A stretch of 64,000 nt of DNA from Streptomyces sp. NBC_00775 (GTDB taxonomy: Bacteria; Actinomycetota; Actinomycetes; Streptomycetales; Streptomycetaceae): contig NZ_CP108938.1 of the NCBI RefSeq assembly GCF_036347135.1, positions 4,092,001 through 4,156,000 of the forward strand. Reading direction: 5' to 3'. Each line of letters starts with the position of its first letter. Within the stretch, counting starts at the first letter, position 1. The position numbers and the translations under genes were made by a program. Of the stretch, positions 1 through 8,121 are shown piece by piece. The notes beneath the pieces are model-generated. The model did not search any database, had not been told where the DNA came from, and saw only the letters and a list, made by a program, of their open reading frames with translations.

Positions 1-898
1 AGGCCGGGAGGAGGTTCGGGTGGTCCGGGTAGAGCTCCCAGAGGATGGCGAGGAGGGCCTTGTTGGAGAGGAGCATCTTCCAGGCGGGCTCGATCCACAG
101 GGTGCTGCCCGTGCCGCCGCCGTTGTCGAGGGTGTCCAGGACGTGGTCGGCGAAGCGGTCGGTGGTGAGCCACTCCCAGGGGTAGAGCTTGAAGCAGCTG
201 CGGATGAAGCGGAGTTGGTTGTCGACGAAGCGGCCGGAGAGGGGGTCCCAGCCGATCTCCTCCATCGAGATCCAGTCGGTGTCGAGGCCGGCCTGTTCGG
301 CGGTCTCCTTGAGATAGGCGACCGTCATCAGGTCCTCGCCGAGTTCGTCGGCGGCGGAGTGCGCGAAGTAGAGGGGGCTGCCGGGTGGCAGGAGGGCGGC
401 CTGCTTCTTCCAGGTGGCGACGAGGCGTTCGTGGAGGGAGTTCCACTGGTCGGCGCCCGGGAAGCGGTCCTCCATCCAGAACCACTGGGGCGACGCGGCC
501 TCGACCAGCGATGTGGGGGTGTCGGCGTTGTACTCAAGGAGTTTCGCGGGGCCCGTGCCGTCGTAGCGGAGATCGAAACGGCCGTAGACGGAGGGGAGTT
601 CGGCACGGCGATGCCAGGCCTCGGCGACGAGTTCCGCGACGCGCGGGTCGGTGATGCCGAGGTCGGCGAAGCGGTGCGCGGTGACGATGTGCTCGGCCGC
701 CGCCAGGCACATGCGGTGCAGTTCCTCGACGACCTCCTCCAGCGCCTCCACCTCGGGAAGCGAGAAGACGTAGTACGCGCTCTCGTCCCAGTAGGGGCGC
801 AGGGAGTCGTCGGGGTAGCGGGTGAGCGGGTAGATGAGGCCCTGTTCCTCGACGGTCTGCTGCCAGCCGGGGCGGGGGGTGATGGTGCGGCGTTCCAT
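1..898 (-). CDS. Glutathionylspermidine synthase family protein, C-terminus beyond window
   Basis: The first 299 codons are present, read leftward from an ATG at 898; the rest lies off the left edge. The protein begins MERRTITPRPGW and contains YGRFDLRYDG, LLEYNADTPTSLVEA and EPAWKMLLSNKALL. These are typical of the ATP-grasp C-terminal domain of glutathionylspermidine synthases (GSP_synth; E. coli YgiC/YjfC and the GspS C-terminal half). In the family this fold joins a carboxylate to an amine using ATP. Streptomyces lacks glutathione, so the true substrate is unknown. The lipoprotein gene 79 bp upstream on the same strand is probably co-transcribed, recalling E. coli ygiB-ygiC. Family assignment is firm; function is not known. 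Confidence 0.88.
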   Translation of the reverse strand, partial: MERRTITPRPGWQQTVEEQGLIYPLTRYPDDSLRPYWDESAYYVFSLPEVEALEEVVEELHRMCLAAAEHIVTAHRFADLGITDPRVAELVAEAWHRRAELPSVYGRFDLRYDGTGPAKLLEYNADTPTSLVEAASPQWFWMEDRFPGADQWNSLHERLVATWKKQAALLPPGSPLYFAHSAADELGEDLMTVAYLKETAEQAGLDTDWISMEEIGWDPLSGRFVDNQLRFIRSCFKLYPWEWLTTDRFADHVLDTLDNGGGTGSTLWIEPAWKMLLSNKALLAILWELYPDHPNLLPA

Positions 899-977
899 GG
901 CGTACGGGTCCGATCGCGTCCTGGGCTTACGGGTCCGGTGGCGTCCTGGGGTTACAGGGTCCGGGGGCGTCGTGGGG

Positions 978-1322
978 TCAGCCGCCCGAGCTGCCCTTGC
1001 CGCTGCCGAAGCCGCCGCGGTCGACGCTCTTGTGGGTGCCGCCGGAGCTGCCGGATCCCTTGCTGGGCTTGGTGAAGGAGCCGCCGTCGACCCAGCCGCT
1101 CTTCTTCTTGCCGCCGTAGTACCAGGCGCCGTTGACCGACGTCTTGGCGGACTTGCAGTTCTTGTCGGCGACGGTCTTGTAGCCCTTGGTGAGGTTGTAG
1201 CTGTCGCGGTCGACGCAGCGCTTGTCGGCGTCCGAGGAGCAGGCGGTCAGCGCCGCCGCGAGGAGTCCCATGCCGCCGAGGACGACCGTGCCCGAGCGCA
1301 GCTGCCGTCGAGTGTCCGCCAT
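978..1322 (-). CDS. Small Gly/Ser-rich lipoprotein (YgiB/DUF1190-like?)
   Basis: A 114-aa protein with a basic N-terminus, a hydrophobic stretch and a lipobox LTAC (Cys28), so it is probably an exported lipoprotein. The mature part has a Cys pair (KRCVDRDSY, DKNCKSA) and a Gly/Ser-rich tail containing RGGFGSG. That tail and the position just upstream of a YgiC-like ATP-grasp gene suggest a counterpart of YgiB (DUF1190), which is paired with YgiC in enterobacteria; this link is inferred. The ATG is preceded by GGGGGAAC, a reasonable ribosome binding site. The upstream region carries GTTCA direct repeats near 1341-1358. Confidence 0.8.
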   Translation of the reverse strand: MADTRRQLRSGTVVLGGMGLLAAALTACSSDADKRCVDRDSYNLTKGYKTVADKNCKSAKTSVNGAWYYGGKKKSGWVDGGSFTKPSKGSGSSGGTHKSVDRGGFGSGKGSSGG

Positions 1323-1480
1323 GTCCGTTCCCCCGTTGATCAGTTCAGTTCAGTTGAGATCGGTGTTGAGATCGATCCAGCGCGGTTCAGCTCATGTCAG
1401 TTCATTTGCTTACCGCAGGCGATCACATTAGAGATCGCTTTCCGCAGGTGCGCAGTGGCCCCCCGCGATACACCGTCCCC

Positions 1481-1486
1481 TACAGT
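1481..1486 (+). promoter_or_regulatory. -10 box of a leaderless promoter (EamA-type gene)
   Basis: TACAGT fits the TAnnnT -10 consensus and ends 6 nt before the GTG at 1493, so transcription should start at or near the start codon. No Shine-Dalgarno sequence is present, which supports a leaderless mRNA and this choice of start. Confidence 0.55.
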
Positions 1487-1492
1487 CACTTC

Positions 1493-2329
1493 GTGCTCTT
1501 TGGAATGATGTGCGCCCTTGGTGCGTCGGTCTGTTTCGGTACGGCGACGGTGTTGCAGGCGATGGCCGCGCGCGCGGCGGCCGACAGCGGGACGGGCGGC
1601 GACGCGGCGCTGCTGCTGCGGGCACTGCGGCAGTGGCGGTATCTGGCGGGGCTCGCACTCGACGGGGTCGGGTTTCTGCTGCAGATCGCCGCGCTGCGGT
1701 CCATTCCGATCTACGCGGTCGGGGCGGCGCTCGCCGCCAGCCTCGCGGTGACCGCGGTGGTTGCCTCGCGGCTGCTGAAGGTGCGGCTGAGCCGGGTCGA
1801 GTGGGGTGCGGTGGGGGTGGTGTGCGCCGGGCTCGGGATGCTGGGGCTGGCATCCGGCACGGAAGGGGAACAGGCGGGGTCCACGGAGTTGAAGTACGCG
1901 ATGTTGGCGACCGCGGTCGCCGTGCTGCTGCTGAGCCTCGTGGGTGGGCGGTTGCCCGAGCGGGGGCGGCCGCTTGCGCTGGGGCTGGGGGCCGGGTTCG
2001 GGTTCGGGGTGGTCGAGGTGTCGGTGCGGCTCATTGACGACCTTGATCCGGGGGCGTTGCTGGGCAATCCGGCGACGTATGCGCTGCTGATCGGTGGTGG
2101 GGCGGCGTTCTTGCTGCTTACCTCGGCGTTGCAGCGGGGGTCGGTGACGACGGCTACCGCCGGGTTGGTCATCGGGGAGACCATTGGGCCTGCGGTGGTG
2201 GGGGTGGTGTGGCTGGGGGACCGTACGCGGGAGGGGCTGGAGTGGCTGGCGGTTCTTGGGTTTGTGGTGGCTGTGGTGGGGGCGTTGGCGTTGGCGCGGT
2301 TCGGGGAGGCGCCGGGTGAGGGGACGTGA
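1493..2329 (+). CDS. EamA/DMT-type integral membrane protein
   Basis: A 278-aa, highly hydrophobic protein with about ten membrane segments, beginning VLFGMMCALGASVCFGTATV. The Gly/Ala-rich helices, the two-halves layout and the LIGETIGPAVVGVVWLGDR segment near the C-terminus resemble drug/metabolite transporters, although closely related Streptomyces genes are usually just called membrane proteins. The GTG at 1493 is preferred over the upstream in-frame ATG at 1394: the extra 33 residues are polar, and a TACAGT -10 box lies 6 nt before the GTG. An ATG at 1505 is an alternative. The gene ends just before a hairpin repeat shared with the convergent MocR gene. Substrate unknown. Confidence 0.8.
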   Translation: MLFGMMCALGASVCFGTATVLQAMAARAAADSGTGGDAALLLRALRQWRYLAGLALDGVGFLLQIAALRSIPIYAVGAALAASLAVTAVVASRLLKVRLSRVEWGAVGVVCAGLGMLGLASGTEGEQAGSTELKYAMLATAVAVLLLSLVGGRLPERGRPLALGLGAGFGFGVVEVSVRLIDDLDPGALLGNPATYALLIGGGAAFLLLTSALQRGSVTTATAGLVIGETIGPAVVGVVWLGDRTREGLEWLAVLGFVVAVVGALALARFGEAPGEGT

Positions 2330-2334
2330 GGTTT

Positions 2335-2475
2335 CCTTCGCCCCCGCCGCCCCTACCCGTCCCATCCCTGGGGGCTGCGCCCCCAGACCCCCGCTGAAAA
2401 GATTGCGCAGTTCCCCGCGCCCCTAAAAGGGGCGCGGGGAACTGCGCAATCTTTTAGGCGCGCCCCCACGGCGGG
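2335..2475. repeat. Dispersed hairpin repeat block A
   Basis: This convergent intergenic region begins with the module ttcgcccccgccgcccctac, continues with a small CTGGGGGC/GCCCCCAG hairpin, and ends with a perfect 27-bp inverted repeat (2397-2423 and 2429-2455, loop TAAAA) built around the core GCGCAGTTCCCCGCGCCCC. The symmetric arms flanked by A and T runs suit a bidirectional terminator for the two convergent genes. Five related blocks lie elsewhere in the window. Confidence 0.9.
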
Positions 2476-2495
2476 GGCGAAAGACGCTCGCGGGG

Positions 2496-3905
2496 TCAAG
2501 GGAGTGTTCGGCACAAGGCGTCCAGGGCTCCCGACCAGGCGTGGTCCGGTGGTGTGCCGTAGCCCACGACCAGGGCGTCGAGGGAGTCGGGGACGGCGTC
2601 GGGGTGTCGGTAGCGGGACAGGCCTTCGAGGGACAGGCCCTGCCAGGCCGCCGCCCGCACCACCGACTGTTCGGTACCCGCGGGGAGTTGGAGAACCGCG
2701 TGGAGCCCGGCCGCGATACCCGTGGCGTGAACGGCGGGCGCACGCGCGGCGAGAGCGGCCACGAGGGCGTCCCGGCGACGGCGATAGCGGAGCCGGGCGG
2801 CACGGACGTGGCGGTCGTACGCGCCGGACGTGATGAATTCGGCGAGGGTCAGCTGATCCAGGGCCCCGGTGGACCACCCTCCCCCGCCCTTCAGCGACGT
2901 GACCTCGGCCGCGAGCGACGTCGGCAGCACCAGCCAGCCCAGACGCAGCCCGGGTGCCAGGGACTTACTGGCGGTGCCCAGGTAGACCACGCGGTCGGGG
3001 TCCAGGCCCTGCAGCGCTCCGACCGGCTGACGGTCGTAGCGGAACTCGCCGTCGTAGTCGTCCTCCAGGATCAGCCCACCGGTACGCCGGGCCCAGTCCA
3101 CGACGGCGGCCCGGCGGTCCGGATGGAGCGGCACCCCCATGGGGAACTGGTGCGCGGGGGTCAGCAGGACCGCTCGCAGGCCCGCCAAGTCGCCCGTGCG
3201 CGTGCCGAGTTCGTCGAAAGGGAGCGGCGTCGTACGCAACCCCGAGCGGTGCAGCAGGTCCCAGTGGACGTCCAGCCCGTACGACTCCACCGCGAGGGAC
3301 CGCAGCCCCCGCGCCCGCAGCACCGCGCCGAGCAGCGTCAGCCCGTCCGAGATGCCGGAGCAGATCACGATGCGGTCCGGGTCGGCCCGTACGCCCCGGG
3401 CCCGGGAGAGGTAGCCCGCGAGGGCGGCGCGCAGTTCGGGGCGGCCGCGCGGATCGCCGTAGCCGAGGGCGTCGTACGGCGCGGCGGTCAGCGCGCGGCG
3501 GGCCGACTTGAGCCACGCGGTGCGCGGGAAGGAGGCGAGGTCCGGGCTGCCGGGGACGAGGCTGTACGCGGGGAGCCCCTGCTCGCGTCTGCTGCGCGGC
3601 GCCGCCTCCGGGACCGGCCGCACGACCGTCCGCTCGGCCACCCTCGTGCCCGAGCCCTGGCGCGCGGTGAGCCAGCCCTCGGCGACGAGATCGGCGTACG
3701 CGTCGGCGACCGTGTTGCGGGCGATGCCCAGGTCGGCGGCGAGCGAGCGGGAGGACGGGAGGCGGGTTCCGGGGGTCAGCCGCCCGCCGCGCACCGCCTC
3801 ACGGAGCGCGTCCGTCAGCCCTTTACGGACGCCGGACCCGGAACCGGTCGGCTCAAGATGGAAGTCGACCCCGTCGGCTCCCAAAGTGGCCCAAGTATCT
3901 GCCAT
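2496..3905 (-). CDS. MocR-type PLP-dependent transcriptional regulator
   Basis: A 469-aa fusion. An N-terminal GntR winged helix (about residues 15-95; LREAVRGGRLTPGTRLPSSR and AADLGIARNTVADAYADL) precedes a fold-type-I aminotransferase domain (about 120-469; ILEDDYDGEFRYDR and YLGTASKSLAPGLRLGW, whose Lys is the expected PLP Schiff-base residue). MocR proteins sense vitamin B6 or amines and often regulate the divergent gene; here that is the AhpD-like pair. Direct repeats related to the PdxR site overlap its start. It could control PLP supply, GABA/taurine genes or only its neighbours. Confidence 0.93.
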   Translation of the reverse strand: MADTWATLGADGVDFHLEPTGSGSGVRKGLTDALREAVRGGRLTPGTRLPSSRSLAADLGIARNTVADAYADLVAEGWLTARQGSGTRVAERTVVRPVPEAAPRSRREQGLPAYSLVPGSPDLASFPRTAWLKSARRALTAAPYDALGYGDPRGRPELRAALAGYLSRARGVRADPDRIVICSGISDGLTLLGAVLRARGLRSLAVESYGLDVHWDLLHRSGLRTTPLPFDELGTRTGDLAGLRAVLLTPAHQFPMGVPLHPDRRAAVVDWARRTGGLILEDDYDGEFRYDRQPVGALQGLDPDRVVYLGTASKSLAPGLRLGWLVLPTSLAAEVTSLKGGGGWSTGALDQLTLAEFITSGAYDRHVRAARLRYRRRRDALVAALAARAPAVHATGIAAGLHAVLQLPAGTEQSVVRAAAWQGLSLEGLSRYRHPDAVPDSLDALVVGYGTPPDHAWSGALDALCRTLP

Positions 3906-3917
3906 GGAAATGGACCA
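3883..3917. promoter_or_regulatory. Candidate MocR operator (two direct repeats)
   Basis: AAAGTGGCCCA (3883-3893) and GAAATGGACCA (3907-3917) are direct repeats spaced 24 bp, sharing TGGnCCA. They resemble the actinobacterial PdxR/MocR site (AAAGTGGWCTA, from memory) and span the MocR start codon just upstream of the divergent AhpD-like promoter. Confidence 0.4.
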
Positions 3918-3939
3918 TACCCCTGGGCTATTCCGCTCC

Positions 3940-3945
3940 TAGAGT
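3940..3945 (+). promoter_or_regulatory. -10 box of a leaderless promoter (AhpD-like gene 1)
   Basis: TAGAGT lies 7 nt before the ATG at 3953 with no Shine-Dalgarno sequence between them, as expected for leaderless transcription. The candidate MocR repeats lie 23-57 bp upstream, where a bound regulator could act. Confidence 0.55.
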
Positions 3946-3952
3946 CGATCAC

Positions 3953-4483
3953 ATGACGACCCACACCGACGAGAGCACGAAGACCGGCAGGACCGACGAG
4001 ACCGCGAAGTACGCCCCCGAGCACAGTCCCCGTCTGCCCTGGGCCAAGCTCGCCCCTGACGTCTACAAGGCGATGATCAAGCTCGACGCGGCGGCCCGGC
4101 GGGGCGTGGACCCCGTACTCCTGGAGCTGGTGAGGATCCGCGCCTCTCAGCTCAACCACTGCGCGTTCTGCCTCGACATGCACACCAAGGACGCGCTCGC
4201 GGCGGGCGAGAGCGTCGAGCGGATCGTGCAGCTCAGCGCGTGGGAGGAGTCGAAGCACTTCTACACGGAGAAGGAGCTCGCGGCGCTCGGGCTGACCGAG
4301 GCGGTCACGGTCCTGACGGACGGTTTCGTGCCGGACGAGGTGTACGAGCACGCCGCCGAGCACTTCGAGGAGGCCGAGCTGGCCCAGCTGATCGCCGCGA
4401 TCACGGTGATCAACGCGTGGAACCGGTTCGGCGTGACCTGCCGTCTGGTGCCCGGGCACTACCGGGCCGGGCAGTACAAGTGA
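3953..4483 (+). CDS. Carboxymuconolactone decarboxylase (AhpD-like) family protein 1
   Basis: A 176-aa protein with the AhpD-type motif LVRIRASQLNHCAFCLDMH (about residues 58-76), containing the redox CxxC and the following His of alkylhydroperoxidase-like proteins. The all-helical CMD fold covers most of the length. The expected role is thiol-dependent peroxide or hydroperoxide reduction. It is leaderless, is divergent from the MocR regulator and overlaps the next gene by 4 bp (GTGA), so the pair is translationally coupled. The second gene is a paralogue with the same motif and the same LTEAVTVLTDGFVPDEVYE segment. Confidence 0.92.
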   Translation: MTTHTDESTKTGRTDETAKYAPEHSPRLPWAKLAPDVYKAMIKLDAAARRGVDPVLLELVRIRASQLNHCAFCLDMHTKDALAAGESVERIVQLSAWEESKHFYTEKELAALGLTEAVTVLTDGFVPDEVYEHAAEHFEEAELAQLIAAITVINAWNRFGVTCRLVPGHYRAGQYK

Positions 4484-4959
4484 CGGCCGCCCAGACCGCC
4501 CAGGGCACGGAGCGCACGGAGCGCACGACCCACCTGGACGCCGGGGTACGGACCGCGATGCAGGGGCTCAGTGCCGCCGCGAAGAAGGGGCTCGGGGACC
4601 CGGCTCTCGCCGAGCTGGTCATGATCCGCGCCTCGCAGGTCAACCACTGCGCGTTCTGCCTCGACATGCATCTGGGGCTCGCCCGCAAACACGGGGTCGA
4701 CGAGGAGCGGATCCAGCTCCTCGACGCCTGGGAGGAGGCCGAGGGCATCTACAGCGAGCGTGAGCGGGCGGCGTTCGCGCTGACCGAGGCCGTCACCGTG
4801 CTCACGGACGGCTTCGTGCCGGACGAGGTGTACGAGCGCGCGGCCCAGCATTTCGACGACGCCCAACTCGCCCATCTCATCGGGCTGATCACCGTCATCA
4901 ACGGATGGAATCGGCTGATGGTCACCCGACGGATCGCCCCGGGAAGCACGGAATGGTGA
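4480..4959 (+). CDS. Carboxymuconolactone decarboxylase (AhpD-like) family protein 2
   Basis: A 159-aa protein starting at the GTG that overlaps the stop of the upstream paralogue. It carries LVMIRASQVNHCAFCLDMH, again with CxxC and His, and the shared LTEAVTVLTDGFVPDEVYER segment, so the pair arose by tandem duplication. The two subunits may form a hetero-oligomer, since AhpD-like proteins are usually trimers or hexamers; that is inference. The PEP-mutase-like gene starts 7 bp downstream in the same transcript. Confidence 0.9.
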   Translation: MTAAQTAQGTERTERTTHLDAGVRTAMQGLSAAAKKGLGDPALAELVMIRASQVNHCAFCLDMHLGLARKHGVDEERIQLLDAWEEAEGIYSERERAAFALTEAVTVLTDGFVPDEVYERAAQHFDDAQLAHLIGLITVINGWNRLMVTRRIAPGSTEW

Positions 4960-4966
4960 ACACGCA

Positions 4967-5797
4967 ATGGTGAACACGGAAGAACGCGGGACGGTGCACA
5001 CGGATCGTGCCGGGACGCACGCCGCGGTGAGCAAGGCCGAGACATTCCGCGCACTGCACCGGCGCCGCCTCCCCGGCGACCCGCTGGTCCTGCCCGGACC
5101 CTGGGACGCCGCGAGCGCACGGGTGTTCGCGGACGCCGGGTTCCCGGCGCTCGCCACGCCCAGCGCGGGGGTCGCCGCCTCGCTCGGGTACGAGGACGGG
5201 GCCACGCCCGCCGACGAGATGTTCGCGGCGGTCGCGCGGATCGTCCGGGCCGTCGACGTGCCCGTGTCCGCGGACGTCGAGGGTGGGTACGGGCTCGCCC
5301 CCAAGGAGCTGGTGGAGCGGCTCCTTGAGACCGGGGCGGTGGGCTGCAACCTTGAGGACTCCAACGGGGGTGTCCTCAAGGTTGCGGCCCAGCACGCCGA
5401 CTGGCTGGCCGAGGTGCGGTCCGCCGCCGGTGACCAGCTCTTCGTCAACGCCCGTATCGACGTCTTCGAGTACGGGGACTCGAACCCGGAGCGGGTGATC
5501 GAGCGGGCCGCGCTGTACGTCGCCGCCGGCGCCGACTGCGTCTATCCGATCGGCGCCCCGGTCGGCTTACTCCCCCTCCTGCGGTCGGGGATCCAGGGGC
5601 CGATCAACGTGTTCGCCCGGCCCCACAGCCCCTCACCCGCCGAACAGCTCAACGGGCAGCTCGCCGGACACCTCGCCGAGCTCGGTGAGCGAGGTGCCAC
5701 GCGGATCACGTTCGGGCCGGGGTTGCAGCGCCGGGCCACGCATGCGCTGCGGGAGATCGCCGGACACCTCATGGACGCCTCCCAATCCTTTGACTAA
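4967..5797 (+). CDS. Isocitrate lyase/PEP mutase family protein
   Basis: A 276-aa TIM-barrel protein. LPGPWDAASARVFADAGFPA near the N-terminus, PVSADVEGGYG (the Asp/Glu metal-site loop) and GCNLEDS are hallmarks of the PEP_mutase/ICL superfamily, which makes or breaks C-C or C-P bonds next to a carboxylate. Members include 2-methylisocitrate lyase, oxaloacetate decarboxylase and PEP mutase. No KKCGH-type lyase motif is visible, so it is not a classical isocitrate lyase. It is the third gene of the operon; its TAA stop lies inside the MarR operator. The duplicated GGTGAACACG before the start leaves the exact start slightly uncertain. Confidence 0.88.
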   Translation: MVNTEERGTVHTDRAGTHAAVSKAETFRALHRRRLPGDPLVLPGPWDAASARVFADAGFPALATPSAGVAASLGYEDGATPADEMFAAVARIVRAVDVPVSADVEGGYGLAPKELVERLLETGAVGCNLEDSNGGVLKVAAQHADWLAEVRSAAGDQLFVNARIDVFEYGDSNPERVIERAALYVAAGADCVYPIGAPVGLLPLLRSGIQGPINVFARPHSPSPAEQLNGQLAGHLAELGERGATRITFGPGLQRRATHALREIAGHLMDASQSFD

Positions 5798-5806
5798 AGT
5801 CAAAGG
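5787..5806. promoter_or_regulatory. Palindromic MarR operator over the -10 box
   Basis: A perfect 9-bp inverted repeat CCTTTGACT-AA-AGTCAAAGG covers the -10 box TAAAGT (5795-5800) and the stop codon of the preceding gene, and ends 3 nt before the MarR-GNAT start. A regulator bound here would block RNA polymerase, consistent with autorepression. Confidence 0.75.
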
Positions 5807-5809
5807 AAT

Positions 5810-6709
5810 ATGGAGCCAGTGTCAGCGAACCATGTGAAGGCCCTTCGCCGGTTCAATCGCTACTTCACCCGGCGCATCGGAGTCCTCGACGACCACTACC
5901 TCGGCCAGGACCGGCCCCTCGGCGAGGCACGGCTGCTGTTCGAGATCGGGGACGACGGGGCCTCGCTGCGGGAGCTGCGGAGCCGACTCGGCCTGGACGC
6001 CGGGTACTTGAGCCGGATGATCCGGGCGCTGGAGGCGCAGGGGCTCGTACGGGTGCGGGTGCATCCCACGGACAGCCGGCTGCGGATCGCGGAGCTCACA
6101 CCGGCCGGGCTGGTCGAGGTCAAGGAGCAGAACCGGCGGGCCAACGCGCTGGCCGAAGGACTGCTGAGCGGTCTCGACGCGGCCCGGCGCGAGGAACTCA
6201 CCGCCGCGGTGGCCGTCGCCGAGCGGCTGCTGCGGCTGGCCTCGATCACCGTCGAGCTCGTCGACGGCGCCTCCCGCGACGCGCGGGACTGCCTCGCCGC
6301 GTACGCCGCCGACATCGGCGAACGGTTCCCGGAAGGCTTCGACCCCGCCGCCCTCGTACGGCCCCATGAGGTGTCGGGGGACGCGGGTGCCTTCCTGGTC
6401 GCGTACGAGGAAGGGCGCCCCGTGAGCTGTGGGGCACTGCGCCGCCTCGAACCCGGGGTGGGCGAGATCCGGCATGTGTGGGTGCACCCCGCGGCCCGGC
6501 GGCTGGGCCTCGCGCGGCGGATCCTCGACGGCCTTGAGCGACAGGCCGTCGAGCGCGGGTGCGAGGTCGTACGGCTCGACACCCACGCCGCACTCACGGA
6601 GGCGCAGGCCATGTACCGGGCGTCGGGATACACCGAGATCCCGCGCTACGACGACAACGTCTACGCCGCCCACTGGTTCGAGAAGCGGCTCCTCGACGTG
6701 ACGTGCTGA
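5810..6709 (+). CDS. MarR-family regulator fused to a GNAT acetyltransferase
   Basis: A 299-aa two-domain protein. Residues 1-140 are a MarR winged helix (RSRLGLDAGYLSRMIRALEAQG recognition region, then a VRVHPTDSRLR wing). Residues 150-299 are a GNAT domain with an acetyl-CoA loop HPAARRLGLARRIL and a C-terminal LDTHAALTEAQAMYRASGY. Such fusions are common in actinobacteria; substrates are mostly unknown. A perfect palindrome overlaps its -10 box, suggesting autoregulation. The promoter lies inside the end of the upstream gene, so the regulator can be made separately from the AhpD/PEP-mutase operon. Confidence 0.93.
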   Translation: MEPVSANHVKALRRFNRYFTRRIGVLDDHYLGQDRPLGEARLLFEIGDDGASLRELRSRLGLDAGYLSRMIRALEAQGLVRVRVHPTDSRLRIAELTPAGLVEVKEQNRRANALAEGLLSGLDAARREELTAAVAVAERLLRLASITVELVDGASRDARDCLAAYAADIGERFPEGFDPAALVRPHEVSGDAGAFLVAYEEGRPVSCGALRRLEPGVGEIRHVWVHPAARRLGLARRILDGLERQAVERGCEVVRLDTHAALTEAQAMYRASGYTEIPRYDDNVYAAHWFEKRLLDVTC

Positions 6710-6781
6710 CGCACTGACGCGGGACGCACTGATGCCCGGGCGGCGCGAGCCACCCGGGCATCAGGAACACGATGAGTGGGC

Positions 6782-7900
<1,119 letters not shown>

Positions 7901-7971
7901 TCAGGCTATCGCGCATCCGGGACCCCGGGCGTCCGGGTCCGTGTGGCCCACCCCACAGAACCCCCCGGGAG

Positions 7972-8106
7972 GACCTTTTTCGCCCCCGCCGCCCCTACCC
8001 GTCCCATCCCGTTCCTGGGGGCTGCGCCCCCAGACCCCCCTAAAAGATTGCGCAGTTCCCCGCGCCCCTTTTAGGGGCGCGGGGAACTGCGCAATCTTTG
8101 AACGCG
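7972..8106. repeat. Dispersed hairpin repeat block B
   Basis: It has the same module order as block A: the cgcccccgccgcccctaccc head, a CTGGGGGC/GCCCCCAG hairpin and a perfect 26-bp inverted repeat (8043-8068 and 8074-8099, loop TTTTA). It lies between the end of the DUF2690 gene and the upstream region of mdh, both on the minus strand, so it should terminate the former. The rest of the 7772-8121 gap holds the mdh promoter region, where I see no clear -10/-35 pair. Confidence 0.9.
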
Positions 8107-8121
8107 TGCCCCCGCCAAACG

